Shown in pieces: positions 46,511 to 57,671 of a stretch of 64,000 bases of DNA. Where the stretch lies: NCBI GenBank assembly GCA_028023455.1, contig JAQFVV010012496.1, positions 186,001 through 250,000 of the forward strand, given 5' to 3'. The notes below the pieces were generated by a model that worked only from the letters and a program-made list of their open reading frames with translations, searched no databases and was not told the origin of the DNA. A program made the position numbers and the translations under genes. Position 1 is the first letter of the stretch, and each line of letters opens with the position of its first letter. Origin of the DNA: Epiperipatus broadwayi. Lineage: Eukaryota > Onychophora > Udeonychophora > Euonychophora > Peripatidae.

Positions 46511-46671
46511 TATAAAGTAAATTAAAGAGTAAGACAAATGAATTTTTTGAAAAAAAGGCCTAAGAATTAAAATGTCAAAGTAATTTTTTTTCAAAGCTAA
46601 ATTAAATGATAAATAAGAAAAAGTTTTTGAAATTGCTTTATTAAATGCTTAAGCAACAAAACAAAAATCTT

Positions 46672-46772
46672 GCCAAGCGTTGGTGGCCGAGTGGCCAGCG
46701 CAGCTTCCTTACAAGCAGTTGTCCCGGGTTCGCTTCCCGGCAGATGCTTTGACACATGAAAAAAAAAAAAAA
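46672..46772 (+). mobile_element. tRNA-derived SINE, copy 5 (simplest form)
   Basis: A head of about 72 nt folds as a whole tRNA: GCGTTGG with CAGATGC acceptor (one mismatch), box A tggccgagtgg, an anticodon arm with a cttacaa loop, a T arm CCGGG-ttcgctt-CCCGG (box B). Then tttgacacatg and an A-run of about 14. Box A is of the Leu/Ser type. There is no body between head and tail, so the SINE is little more than a tRNA with an A-tail. Confidence 0.9.
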
Positions 46773-47269
46773 CTTATACAAAAAGATTTCGCCTTACTCA
46801 AATTTTCCAAGAATATCAAACCCTTTAAAAAATTTCTTTATCTGATGACACGGCTAAAAGCAGAATAGAACATAGCTGCAATATCAACTGACAATACATA
46901 CGTTGCTAATTTAATGGTTTTTATTAGACACCTGTATAACTTGAAAATTCATGAAGCTATCTAATTTTATAGAAATCATTCTAATGCAACTAAAGGACCA
47001 GATATATTTGGAAATAGTAAATAATTTTTTTTTATTAAAAATGAGACTAAATGGTAAAAGTGTGTTGAGATTTGCACCTATAGAAGTGTAATAATGACTA
47101 ACAGGATTTAGGATTTATAGAATAATAATAAAACGTTTGTCGCATATAAGTTGTGTTCATTGCATAATCATAGAGAAAGCACAATACTTAGACAGACAAA
47201 TGGAAAAATCCTCAGTAAAGTGTTATCAGAAGTTTCTACAACAATTATATATAAAAAGTAATACTATTT

Positions 47270-47547
47270 AATAACTGAAACACACAGGCTTATTATATAC
47301 CTGAGTTTATATATGTAAGGTATATGAGCACAGACTTTCACAAGACCCACCACTCTCCACACTATCTCATAACACTGATACACTTGAACACATATATGTT
47401 GAAAAGATAAATAATCACCAATATTCGTATTTCATGATAAACCAGCAATCATCAGTTGGTGCAGATAGCCACTTCCACACATATATGCTATAAGGTCTCA
47501 GATATATATTAAGATAGCCAATCCTCATACTTTAATGGACAGGCTAT
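47270..47547 (-). repeat. Family A partial unit
   Basis: aactgaaacacacaggctta, gtaaggtatatgagcacag, cactctccacactatctcat, the hammerhead region and catactttaatggacaggct follow family A order and stop abruptly at 47547. Confidence 0.8.
47406..47470 (-). ncRNA. Hammerhead ribozyme, family A (core kept, stem II weakened)
   Basis: Minus strand CTGATGA, GAAA and H17 = A are present and inner stem I ACCAA pairs with TTGGT. Stem II TTGCTG with TATCAT has lost one G-C pair, and the stem III strand is ATACGAAT, no longer a palindrome. Confidence 0.5.
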
Positions 47548-47654
47548 TATGTCAAGAAATGGATTCCAATTATAAAAATTTTTTATATTACTCAGATGTA
47601 AGATAGCTATTCTGTAATAAAATTCTAACAAGATTTTTACTATTAAAAGAAAAA

Positions 47655-48150
47655 TTAAAACATCACATGGCCATATTTTTTATGCTCACACATGCTGTTA
47701 AAACTGTGGCAACTGGTTCCACTCAATAGTACCACATATCAAAACAGGCAAAACTCTCCAAACAGTAATTACACTCAGTGCAAGCCAGAGTAAATCAATG
47801 GATGCCAGAAGGCTTGTACATAAAATCTCTATCTAGTGCCTACTCATCCAATATCCCCAGACTAGTTTCTGGCTTGTTTCTTACTGATGAAGGAACTAGT
47901 CTGCGGATATTGGATGAGTGGGCACTAGATAGGAATTTTATGCACAAGCCTTCTGGCATCCATTGATTATTCTGGCTTGCACTAAGTGGCAATATTGTAT
48001 AGAGAGTTTGCCTATTTTAATAAGAGTTATGATCAAGCATAAGAAATGATGATCATGTGATGTTTAGTAGTTTAGTATCACATATTAGCATCTATTGATT
48101 ACTAGAACTTGCACTAGATGGCACTATTTGGTAGAAAAAGTTGCTACTGT
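47655..48150. repeat. Family C fold-back element
   Basis: The left arm (gtgcaagccagagtaaatca, tgcctactcatccaatatcc) mirrors the right (ggatattggatgagtgggca, ttctggcttgcactaagtgg). The turn lies in the ribozyme itself at about 47875-47890, so each arm has only part of the motif: GAAACTAGTC on the minus strand side, TACTGATGAAGG then AACTAGTC on the plus side. A further C end piece lies at 48090-48147. Confidence 0.75.
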
Positions 48151-48715
48151 GATGAATTGTGAATTTTTCATTCTTCTCAGTAAACAAATTGAATCTTTCT
48201 CTTCAAGAAAAAATACCAAAATATTATCCTAAAATAAAATCCCAACCATTTCAAAATAAGATTTCTGCACCCTTAAAATTTTTTAGGGGTAATAATAGAG
48301 AAATCTTTGCTTCTCTCCATAAGTTTCTAGAGAAAAAGTAACATTTTATTCTCAGCAGAAAGTAAAATAATAAAAAATTAACTGCATCACAAATTTAATG
48401 ATTGTTTTTGAAAAATATTTTCCTCAACTTAATTGAAAATAAAAAATAAGACTGGATAAGAATGCCATTTGCTCCATCCCTACAATTTAGCAATCTCCCT
48501 GAGTTATTTCAAAAGAACTAGTTGACTTGAGAACAGATTCAATCCTTGAATTGGAATTTATAGTAAGGATTTTCCAGAATTTTGAATCCAGGAACAAGAA
48601 GAATATCCTTCATTGGTAAACACAGCCTTGAACATTCTGATTCCTTTTGCATCCACATATCTTTGGGAAACTGCATTATCATCACTCTATTTAATAAAAA
48701 ATAAAATCTATATCT
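48150..48715. other. AT-rich stretch, no gene supported
   Basis: A 60-codon plus-strand frame at 48159-48341 has Lys/Phe/Asn-rich content and no domain. The patch at 48470-48680 is less AT-rich and unassigned. Confidence 0.4.
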
Positions 48716-48814
48716 TCACATGATCACCATTCTTTATGCTTACACAAGCTGTTAACACAGAGGCTCTCCATACAGTAGTTCCACTAAGTGCAAGAGAGTA
48801 ATCAGTGCTTTCAA

Positions 48815-48872
48815 ATCCAAGGTTCCTCCTGATGAAAGTCACATGCTAGAAACTGGTCTGGTAATATTGGAT
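48815..48872 (+). ncRNA. Hammerhead, family C (core present, stem I damaged)
   Basis: CTGATGA and GAAA are kept, with stem III ACTGGT and C17. Two bases just before C3 are missing (tcctc instead of tcctca plus change), so inner stem I pairing with TGGTAA is poor; outer ATCCAA with TTGGAT remains. Confidence 0.45.
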
Positions 48873-49284
48873 GAATAGGCACTAGATGGTGATATTATAC
48901 ACCAACTTCTTGCATCCATTGGTTACTCTGACTTGCACTGACTGGTACTACTGTATGGAGAGTTTTGCCTCTGTGTTAACAGCTTGTATAAGATAAAAAA
49001 TGGTGTTTGTATAAGATAAAAAAATGGTGATCACATGATGTTTAGTGATTTAATATCAATTCTCACCAATAATGTAATTATTAAGGAAGCAAAGGCACCA
49101 AAATATATAGATGCTGAACTGAGTTCTGATCTATATGACTGTACAAAATAAATGAGATTGAATTGAAAACATTACTGTGTTTCACATTTTGGATTCAAAG
49201 CTAAATTTATAGTTAACTAAAAAGGTAAAAAGTGGCTGCTGGAGGGTTGCATTAAAACCTAAGGTATAGGTGCAGTACTTTTAG

Positions 49285-49335
49285 ATCCAAGGCTCTTCAC
49301 TGATAAAAGCCACAAGCTACAAACTAATCTGGGGA
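49285..49335 (+). ncRNA. Hammerhead remnant, family C (G8 and G12 lost)
   Basis: The core reads CTGATAA and CAAA instead of GAAA; stem II AGC-CACAA-GCT and stem I TCTTCA with TGGGGA are intact. The scaffold is preserved but the catalytic bases are gone. Confidence 0.6.
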
Positions 49336-49502
49336 CAGTGATTTTATGCACAAACCTTGTTGCATCCATTGATTACTCTGGCTTGCACTGAGTGTCGCTA
49401 CTGTATGGAGAGTTTCCATTATGTGAAGTGTAGATCTTGTTTACCAGTGATATTGGAGAGAAATCTAAGAATTACTCTGTCAAATATTTCATCTGAACAC
49501 AT

Positions 49503-49609
49503 GTCAAGCATTGGTGGTCGAGTGGTTAGCACAGCTGCTTTACAAGTAGTTGTCCCGGGTTAGCAGGTTCACTTCTTGGCCGATGCTGTGACACATGGAA
49601 AAAAAAATA
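49503..49609 (+). mobile_element. tRNA-derived SINE, copy 6
   Basis: gtcaagcattggtggtcgag, an anticodon-like arm gctgctttacaagtagt, cccgggttagcaggttcac (variable arm and box B), ccgatgctgtgacacatgg and an A-run. The flanks aacacat (49496-49502 and 49614-49620) suggest an imperfect target duplication. Confidence 0.85.
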
Positions 49610-50150
49610 TTCAAACACATCCATGCATTAAATTATTATTAAAATCTGTTTTGCTGTATTGTTCAATTTTTGTTCTAATTATTATAAGTTTTTGTAATAT
49701 TTGTAATTTTTTCAGGAATTTGTATTATAATGAAAATATAAATAAAAAATTATTTAAATAAATTAAATGTAAATACAATAAAATTGTATAATAACAACAT
49801 ACGTTTTTATTAAGATTTTTTTTTTCTTTTGAGCTGCATATATTTCTAGATATTCCAAGAAAGATTTTATATCTATGAGTCTAAGAAACACTATGACTAA
49901 TCTACCTATTTCTCTATCACTCAATCTAGCTATTTAACTTATAGTTGATTTGATAATAGACGACTCACATTTATAAAACTACTTTACATTTCGCATAGCT
50001 ATGATTCATTTACGATTCTGAGAATTAAAATAAAAAGCTAATCGCAAATTATAGTCTAAAAGTTACAAATCGAATTTTAAATAGAGTATAGTAACAGATT
50101 TTTTTTTTTTTTTTAAAAAATACTAGTAGAAATAAATCTCTATTTTATAA

Positions 50151-50261
50151 TTTTTTTTTCATATGTCATAGCATCGTCCGGGAGGCGAATCCACAACCGT
50201 CTGCTACCAACTACTTGCTTGCAAGACTACTGCGATGACCTCTCGGCTAACAACGCTTGAC
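50151..50261 (-). mobile_element. tRNA-derived SINE, copy 7
   Basis: Minus strand gtcaagcgttgttagccgag, long variable arm (gtagttggtagcagacggtt), box B-like ggattcgcctcccgg, gatgctatgacatatg, A-tail. TATTTTATAA at 50141-50150 and 50262-50271 is a perfect target duplication. Confidence 0.9.
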
Positions 50262-50400
50262 TATTTTATAATTTTTTTATATTCGATTTGTTTAGAATTA
50301 ACTGTTTATATTTACGAGAATTGTGCAACATTATAATTAAATTGTTTATGAAGTATAACTTTTTAAAATTGAAATATATATATATTATTATTTTTTGATT

Positions 50401-50514
50401 TTTTTTCTTTCATATGTCAAAGCATCGGCCGGGAAGAGAATCCGCGACAACTGTCTGCGAGTAACTGCTTACTTACAAGGCAGCTGCGCTAACCTCTCGG
50501 CTACCAAGGCTTGA
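50401..50514 (-). mobile_element. tRNA-derived SINE, copy 8
   Basis: Minus strand gtcaagccttggtagccgag, gctgccttgtaagtaagcag, cagacagttgtcgcggattc, ccggccgatgctttgacata, A-tail. It is only about 140 bp from copy 7 and in the same orientation. The flanks tattatttttt(ga) and tttatttttga suggest a roughly 10-bp duplication. Confidence 0.85.
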
Positions 50515-50771
50515 CTTTATTTTTGAATTTAATGGCAGCTGAGGCAGGTTTAAGAAATTAACCGAAAATACTTCTGCAGATTGAAAGACCGTTTATAATA
50601 ATTTATTACCGTTAAATTTATTATTTTTATTATGATTATATTATTATCAATATCACTAAGAATCATTTAATTCCCAGTTCTTTTTAATAAAATTTAATTA
50701 TGTCGAAGTAAAATATTTAAATTATTTTGAAAAAAAGTTGGATAATGATTAAAATGTAGATCGTTTACATC

Positions 50772-51300
50772 AGGGGTTAGCAAACTATGGCTTACGAGTC
50801 AAATGCATCTCTTTAACCCCAATCTCCTGGCTTTTTTTGCATCATGATAAATATAAACACATTTTGTATTTCTCTTGTAATTTATAAATACATATTTTTA
50901 TGACTCTAGGAGATGAAAAATGCGCATTACAACATTGGTGCTTAAAATTAGCATTATTATAGAATAGTATAATCATTATAGGTGATGAATATTTAAATAT
51001 TAAAAATTTATGAATAAATCAAACGGTCAATCTGATTTTTTGTTTATTTTTAAGAGAATTTTTATTTTCGTTACGATGTACACCGATTTTATTACGTTCT
51101 ATTATTAAAATAAATATTCAAATATATACACAGCCATTCGTATTTTTCATGAATATATTTTTCAGCTCTTTCCTTGTGGCACTTTATTGGAAAGATGGGT
51201 GCCTCTTTTCCTGTGGCTCTTTAATAGGGGAAGGGGGGTAGATATGTTAAATAAAATTGTTCTTCATATTAAAAAGTTTGCCGACTCGTTCGTTGTCTAT
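50772..51300. mobile_element. hAT-like MITE (likely)
   Basis: It begins CAGGGGTTAGCAAACTATGG with cttacgagtcaaatgcatct and ctttaacccc, and ends agtttgccgactcg, a partial inverted terminal match (GCAAACT with AGTTTGC). tgtggcactttattgg and tgtggctctttaatagg lie inside. CAGGGGT-type ends with an 8-bp target duplication are typical of hAT elements, but the flanks here do not show a clean duplication. Non-coding. Confidence 0.5.
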
Positions 51301-51399
51301 ACCATTTTTAGGCCTATCACAGAGAATAAGGTCATTTTTATTGATTTAATAAAAGTGTTTTTAATTATACATATGCAATTGTTTCGCATACGTTAGAGA

Positions 51400-52100
51400 A
51401 GCTGTAATTATACTATAATGTTTAATATGTCTACTTAGCGCTTTCGAGATTTAGTATTCTAATCTCATACTCATAGCTTTACAAATGAAGACTGTTGTAA
51501 TTTATTGTACATATATGCAAATGAGCTTGAATTTTTTAATTATTCCATTGTGAAATCGCATATGTATAATTACAATTTTTATTAGTGAAGAGAAAAACAA
51601 TTTATTACATAAAATTGTTTTTAAATCAAAATGTTTATACTCAAAGAGAATTTATTGGAAAATATTGAAATGTGAACATAGGCTTAAAGAGTAAAGAGTT
51701 TGATATTTCTGACTCAGCTGATGGATGAAAATTGTTTGCAGAATGCATCCATCATCAGAAAAAGTAGTATAAGTTTTTGTGATGGTGGATAATTGTATGA
51801 GAGAAGCATTGATTTACAAAAACAAAGGAATTTTGAATATTTCTGAAGCACATTTTCCACTCTTTCCCAAGGTGTTAGAAATCAGTCCTTATTCTTGCAA
51901 GAGTGTCATATAATGGACAATATAGAACTGTCAACATGGTTTGGACAATAAATGGCCAATATCTCTAAGTCACATGATGAACAAAGATTGGTTAAAGATG
52001 CCTGCTGAAAGAGGTTACTCTGAGTTCTATACTTAGACAGTTGAATATAATGAAATTGAAATGAGATTTATGCTTGTAAAAACCAATATATAATATTGGA
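51400..52100. other. Unassigned stretch
   Basis: No gene. A bulged hairpin lies at about 51716-51760 (ctgatggatg with catccatcatcag). No match elsewhere in the window was noticed. Confidence 0.4.
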
Positions 52101-52104
52101 ATCA

Positions 52105-52445
52105 GGGGGATTGGGGCATTCCATAATCAGATATTCAATGATATGGATGACTGAAGAGTTGAAGGATGGAGTAGACTGAAGCCTGTCTATTAAAGTTTGA
52201 AGATTTGCTATCTTAATATAAACCAAGCACTGATTATAATATACACATGTGGGAGATGATGATCTGGACCAACTAATGAGTGGTGGTTCAGCATGAAATA
52301 TGTATATTGGAGATCATTTATGTTTTATGCATATGTGTTGTCACGTGTATTGGTTGTATGAGATGGATTGGATAGCTGAAGGAAGCTTGAAAGTCTGCAT
52401 TCAAACCTCTTATATAATTACATATCTTCAAGTATATAAATTATG
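52105..52445 (+). repeat. Family B single arm
   Basis: ggggcattccataatcagat, gtctattaaagtttgaagat, ctatcttaatataaaccaag, the hammerhead region and gcattcaaacctcttatata, then attacatatcttcaagtata. That last part resembles the PLE-side flank at 41960-42000, so B continues beyond its usual end here too. Confidence 0.75.
52258..52321 (+). ncRNA. Hammerhead remnant, family B (G5 changed)
   Basis: CTAATGA in place of CTGATGA removes G5; stem II GTGGTG with CAGCAT has a mismatch. GAAA, ATATGTAT and TTGGAG are kept. Predicted inactive. Confidence 0.6.
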
Positions 52446-52625
52446 CTTCCACTCAATCAAACATTACATATATATATATATTTCATCATCTCATTTCAAC
52501 CATTCAATCCACTGGGTAGTCTCTCCAATTTACCATTCGATCTTTGCCCACATCCCCCTACACTTTTCTTATTTCATCATCCATCTTACATGTGTTCCTT
52601 CGGGTCTTTTACACCTTGGAACAGT

Positions 52626-54295
52626 TTAATTCAATGTCCTCTTTTCATCCTCTAGCAATATGTCCAGCCCAACTCCCTTCCTTTTTTTTTCATGAGTCAT
52701 AACACCGTTTGTTCTCTTACCCATACATTGTTTCGATCCTCTTGTTACTCCCAAAATACACCTCCATACTTCTTTGAGTGGTCTAAGTCTCTGTATTGAT
52801 CTTCTATTAAGTGTCCAAGTCTCAGATCCATAAGTAGACTGGTAAAACACATTTGTTAAAAACCTTTCTTTTCAAACACATAGGCATATTTCCTTTTAAT
52901 ATCAAGTTATTTTTACCAAAAGCACTCCAACCAAGTTTAATTCTATGATTAATTTCCTCTATTATGTTTCCATCTGTATTAATAATCTGACCAAGGTATT
53001 TGTAACTCTTCCGATCTTCTAATTCATCATAATCAATCTTTATTTTCATATTTTGAGCAAATCGATTAAACATTACTTTAGTCTTTTTAACATTTATCTT
53101 TAGTCCTACTTTCCTACTTTCATCTGATAACTCCTGCAACATTTCCTGCAGCTCGGAAGCATTATTTGCAAAAACAACTACATCATCTGTGAAATCTAAA
53201 TGACTTAAATAATCTCCATTTACTTTCACTCCTTTAGTTTCCCATTTTAATCCACAAATACTTCTTGCAGCACGCTGTAAAAAGTTTTGGAGATATGGAG
53301 TCACCTTGTCTTACACCTTTCTCAATGTTGACTTTCCCAGTATCATTATGTAATCTAATTGTTGCTGTTGCATTTTTATAAATATTCTTTAAAATATGAC
53401 AATATCCTGGATCTATACCTTGATGATCCAATGCTTTAATCACTGAAGAAATGTTTATAGAATCAAATGCCTTTTCATAATCTACAAATCCAAAACATAA
53501 TGACAACTCATATTCATTTGTCCTTTCTATAACTTCTCTCAATACTTGAATATGATCTACTGTACTAAAACCACTTTTAAATCCAGCTTGTTCTCTTGGT
53601 TGGTGAAAATCCAAGGTTCTCTGTAGACGAGTTGTAATTATCTTGGTAAAAATTTTATATAAAACTGATAAAAGGCTGATAGGTCTGTAATTTCTAATAT
53701 CTTCTTTATCACCTTTTTTAAATATTAATATTATTACTGCATTCTTCCAATCATCCGGTACATATTTATCATTTAGACATTTGGTATATAACTTTGCTAA
53801 TATTTTTTCTGTTTCTTCACCTGCTTCTTTTAATATATTAATTATAATTCCATCATTACCTGGAGCCTTTCCTTTTTTCATACAATTAATTGCATTTCTC
53901 ACTTCTTCATTTAAAATTCTGGGCAATTCGGAAGATGTAATAGATATAGGAGGTACTTGTTCTATATTACTATATAATTCTTGATAAAAATCTTCTACCA
54001 ATTTCATAATGTCATCCCTCTTTTTAGTAATAATTCCATCTTTTTTCCTTATTGCAGATATAAATTTCCTACCAATACCAAAATGTTGTTTTACATTCTT
54101 AAGACTTTTATTTTCTTCTACAGCTTTTCTTGCTAATTCACAGTTATACTTTCTTATATCATTTTCAACTCTTTTCCGCACCATTTTACAAGATTCGAGA
54201 TATTCAATTCTTTTTAATGCATCATTCTTGCATATCTTCATATTCCTTCTTTTCTTCATAAGTTCTCTAGTCTCAGTAGAAATTTTATTAGTCAA
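52626..54295 (-). pseudogene. LINE reverse transcriptase domain (three frames)
   Basis: The longest piece (353 codons) contains [29 protein letters not shown], the motif A region [13 protein letters not shown] with its Asp, and the motif B region [13 protein letters not shown]. After a frameshift near 53280, the next piece carries LDFTDDVVVFAN (motif C, FADD-like, with both Asp) and the thumb. The last piece has YGSETWTLNRRSIQRLR, a typical RTE/BovB-type tail. The catalytic triad can be read, but the frame is broken twice. Confidence 0.85.
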
Positions 54296-54417
54296 TTGCT
54301 CTTTTTCTACCAGCTATCTTTGTTACAGTTTTTAAAGTGTATCAGTTATTTTCATATTAATTTCATTCAAATGAATCATGTTCAAAATCTACTAATACTT
54401 AAACCGATTTGTAAGTT

Positions 54418-55250
54418 CTAATTTAAATTCATTAGATGTTTCTGAAGATTAGGAATATCAACTGTAAATATAGTTTTTCTTAATAATTTTTGTCTCTCTA
54501 GTTTTACATTAACATGTATCTTACCCCTTACTAATCGATGATCACTTCCTGTGTTAAATTTATTAAGAACATTACAATCTTGAAATATGTATTTCCTGTT
54601 AGTCAAAATATAATCCAATTCTGCTGTACCTTCATTTGGATGCTTCCATGTCCATTTCCTTCTAACATTTTTCTCAAAAAAAGAATTCATAATATAAAGT
54701 TTTTCCTTCTCTGCAAACTCCACAAGTCTATGTCCTCTCTCATTTCTATTACCATAACCAAAATTACCTACAACACTTTCATCTTTCATTTGTTTACCAA
54801 TTCTAGCATTAAAATCTCCCATAACAATTTTAAAATGTTGTTTACTCTGATCAAAAGCCTTTTGTACATCCATATAAAATCTTCTACTACTTCATCACTG
54901 TGAGAACTTGTTGGGGCATAAACCTGAATTATCTGCATTTGATATTTGCTATTAAGTTGTATAACTAATCTTGCCACTCTGTCTGATACACCATCAATCT
55001 CCACAATATTGTTCTTCCACTTTTTATTTATAATGAATCCTACTCCACTTGTATTTCCAATATTTGTGCCTTTATAATAGAGCATATGTCCACTTTTTAA
55101 ATCAATTGTCTTTTCACCTTTTCTTCTAACTTCACAAAGTCCAATAATATCCCATTTAATATAAGAGAGTTCTTCTTCTAATTCTTGCAATCTTCCTTCA
55201 CTTGAAAGTGATCTGCAGTTGTAAGTACCTAAATAAAAAGTCGTCATCAA
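54418..55250 (-). pseudogene. LINE APE-like endonuclease domain (two frames)
   Basis: The first segment opens MMTTFYLGTYNCRSLSSEGR, the conserved start with the metal-binding Asn, followed by DIIGLCEVR (catalytic Glu region) and IIQVYAPT. After a frameshift near 54800-54870, the second segment gives MGDFNARIG, then GTAELDYILTNR and SDHRLVRGKI. The GDFNA and SDHR motifs are the catalytic Asp/Asn and Asp-His of APE-type LINE endonucleases. All key motifs are readable, so the domain decayed only by indels. It nicks target DNA for reverse transcription in intact relatives. Confidence 0.85.
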
Positions 55251-55599
55251 ATGGCAGCCTGGGTCCGCCTCCAGGATATTCTTAGCACCCTCCGCCTTCG
55301 GCCACTAACCGCTGCCTTGGTTGGTGACTTTACAGCCTCCTGGGATTAAGGGCCATGCTTTATTTTTGTCTGTCATAATTGTATAATTGGGAAAAATCTT
55401 TATCATTTACACAAACATTCATTCTGCCTTATCAGGCACTGAGAAGAAAGACCATGGTGTTTCTTGATCTTAAACTCAGAGGTAAAAAGCCAATAAACTC
55501 ACCACGCTGGCTAATGCGTGTTGGTGAGCAGCCCATCCATGTTCGTATACTATATGAATAAACATATAGTAATATAAACCACGAAGCAAGTCATATATA

Positions 55600-55790
55600 G
55601 AGTGACATTGCTTTTATAAGCTTGTTGTGTCTGAATGTTCTAGCTCCTCACTGAGGTGAGTCATAAGCTCAAAACCAATTGCACTGCGAATAAGAACGTT
55701 CCAGATGGAGATTTTAAATATTTTCTCTTACCGTACTTATCAATTAAGAGCTTGTTTGAGCTATTAGTACGCTCTGTCTGTGTTACATAT
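55600..55790 (+). repeat. Family D fragment with hammerhead remnant
   Basis: gttctagctcctcactgagg, tgagtcataagctcaaaacc matches the D ribozyme with A9 changed to T and G12 to A. A following taagagcttgtttgagctat is the reverse complement of the D start seen at 25803. An insertion or deletion has replaced stem III. Confidence 0.55.
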
Positions 55791-55904
55791 ATATAACAGC
55801 AACTAATTGAAATATCCAATGAGCTATTTAACATAAATAAACTTTCCAAAAAACACCACGATATCACTTGTCTTTTAATATTTGTTCTTATATATGCTTA
55901 GCCA

Positions 55905-55931
55905 ATTTATAACTGAATCACACAGGCTTAT

Positions 55932-55969
<38 letters not shown>

Positions 55970-56212
55970 AGTCACCAATATATGTATTTCATGCTAAACC
56001 AGCAATCATCAGTTGGCCCAGATAGCCACTTCCACACATATATGCTATAAGTGCACAGAGATATATTAAGATAGCCAATCCTCATACTTTAATGAACAGG
56101 CTTCAATCTACTCCACACTCCAACTCTTCAACCGTCCAGCCAATTGAAAATCTGATGACGAAATGCTCAAAGGCCACCCTGAGACCGAGATTCTTCTCAC
56201 ACCCATGTAATT
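55905..56212 (-). repeat. Family A partial unit with TG/TA microsatellite
   Basis: actgaatcacacaggcttat is followed by (TA)n(TG)n at 55931-55970 in place of the usual arm end. Then the hammerhead region, catactttaatgaacaggct and aaaggccaccctgagaccga follow, ending at cccatg 56211. Confidence 0.75.
55970..56026 (-). ncRNA. Hammerhead ribozyme, family A (core intact)
   Basis: Minus strand: GCCAA with TTGGT inner stem I (last pair G-U), CTGATGA, stem II TGCTG-GTT-TAGCA, GAAA, ATACATAT, H17 = A. The outer part of stem I has been replaced by the TG repeat, so the tertiary contact with loop II is probably lost. Confidence 0.6.
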
Positions 56213-56334
56213 TTGAATGAGGGAATGGATTCGAATTATTTATATAATAATAGTTTTGTTATAATACAAGTATCTTATTTATCCAAATAAGAAATTTATC
56301 GTTAACATCAATTATTTACTTAAACAATCAGATT

Positions 56335-56415
56335 GCAAGCATGGTCTGTAGTGATTAGAACATTTCATTGCTTTGCTCATATCTGGGAATTCAAATACAG
56401 GTCAAGAAGGTATTA
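56335..56415 (+). other. Possible tRNA-like SINE head (weak)
   Basis: tggtctgtagtgattagaac looks like a box A and gggaattcaaatacagg like a damaged box B at suitable spacing. It is a single copy in this window with no clear tail, so it is only a suggestion. Confidence 0.25.
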
Positions 56416-56711
56416 TATATTTATGTGGTTCATTTGTTTAAATATGTCTGATAAAAGACTAAATTGAGATCAGAAATCTATATTTAAAAAGTTATCTTCT
56501 AATGTAGAAAGTATTTCTATATATTATTTGCTACGGATATAATCTATTTTAGAGATAATTTATAGAATATAACCTTTTTTAATCATAAAGCAAATCATTG
56601 AAAATAAATATATGCCCATCTACTAATTTTTATTGCTCATGCCAGTCTCCCTATCTCTTAAACATTAAGAAACCTAAAAAAACATTTGATATACATTATA
56701 TGAAATGTTTT

Positions 56712-57207
56712 CATGATTCATCATCATCATCCACCATTATCACTCCACTGCAGGATGAAGGTCTCTCCAAGTTCAATCCATCTTTTCCAATCTTTAGCTT
56801 CTCTTCTCTACATCACTCCTGCACACTTTCTTATTTCATCCATCTATCTCACATGTGGTCTCTTTCTGGGTCTTTTGCAATCTCTTGGAATCCGGTTTAA
56901 GATTTCAATTGTCCATCTATTATCATCTCTTCTAGCAATATATCCAGCCCAACTCCAATCTTTTAATTTTTTCAATGAGGTCAGTAACACATGTTTGTTC
57001 TCTTATCCATACATTGCGCTTTCGATCTCCTCTTGTTACTCCCAGCATGCATCTCTCCATACTTCTTTGAGTGATCTGAAGTCTCTGTATTGCTCTTCTA
57101 TTAAGTGTCCAAGTTCCAGATCCATAAGTAAGAACTGATAAAACACATTTATTAAAAACCTTCCTTTTCAAACACATAGGCATATTTCCTTTTAGTATCA
57201 AGTTATT
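56712..57207 (-). pseudogene. RTE-like LINE, 5'-truncated copy
   Basis: It starts (in minus direction) at 57207 with the ILKGNMPMCLKRKVFNKCVL segment and runs through LTYGSGTWTLNRRAIQRLQ to the 3' end with the GATGATGAT tail at about 56715-56730. The frame is open for 89 codons, longer than in the near full-length copy over the same part. It is therefore better preserved and probably a younger insertion. Confidence 0.85.
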
Positions 57208-57595
57208 ATATAATGTAAATAATGTAGTTTTGGATTAAACTGTGTTATTTTTGCATACTTCCCAGCGTTTCAACGAAATAGCATCCATCATTATCAAGGT
57301 TAACTTTTTAAAGAAAAACCGCTAGATCTCAATAATGAATGAGATTTAATATTATAAATATATATATAATATGAACACCAAAAGCCAAATTAGTCGATAT
57401 AATAGAGCAAGTAGATCAATTTACAATTAAATCGTTAGCCAAAATTAAACTTAAAACTTTACTACAATGGTTTTATGTCAAGACAGTCTTCTTAAATGTA
57501 AAATAATATAACACAAAACAAACATATATTTCACCTGAAGGTTTGTGATGATGGTGTTCTAGTTGTATTTTTATATTGGACTATTACCATCATCT

Positions 57596-57596
<1 letters not shown>

Positions 57597-57639
<43 letters not shown>

Positions 57640-57671
57640 AGATATATATATATATATATATATATATATTG
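57597..57671. repeat. (TA)n microsatellite
   Basis: An almost pure TA run interrupted once by tattattag. Similar runs lie at 4971-5006, 32829-32852, 55931-55952 and 59440-59460. Confidence 0.9.

Larger units (their letters stand above)
48715..49425 (+). repeat. Family C tandem (about 1.5 units, period about 470)
   Basis: Two plus-oriented hammerhead regions 470 bp apart, each followed by tgcatccattg(a/g)ttactctg, ttgcactga and tatggagagtt. The full body lies between (gatcacatgatgtttagtga, gcaccaaaatatatagatgc, aactgagttctgatctata). It starts with a short inverted piece (48715-48800). Confidence 0.75.
52483..55370 (-). pseudogene. RTE-like LINE, near full length, frameshifted
   Basis: Read on the minus strand, the single ORF starts at Met 55250 and is split over shifted frames: 55250-54786, 54873-54418, 54295-53234, 53304-52822 and 52850-52626, about 870 codons in all. 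That is close to RTE-class ORF size. The N-terminal part is an APE-type endonuclease, the rest a reverse transcriptase. A short 5' leader (to about 55370) and a 3' end with GATGAT-type repeats complete it. Four frame breaks make it non-autonomous. Three further 5'-truncated or internal copies are at 13690, 23453 and 56712, all on the same strand. Confidence 0.85.

Noticed and set aside
52682-52700. tttttttttcatgagtcataacacc looked like a reversed SINE tail inside the LINE
   Set aside because: The truncated LINE copy at about 56960 has matching LINE text at this place (ttttttcaatgaggtcagtaacac), so it belongs to the LINE and is only similar to the SINE tail by chance.
54009-54335. Open frames on the plus strand over the LINE
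   Set aside because: They are antisense shadows of the reverse transcriptase and endonuclease frames, which carry the conserved motifs.
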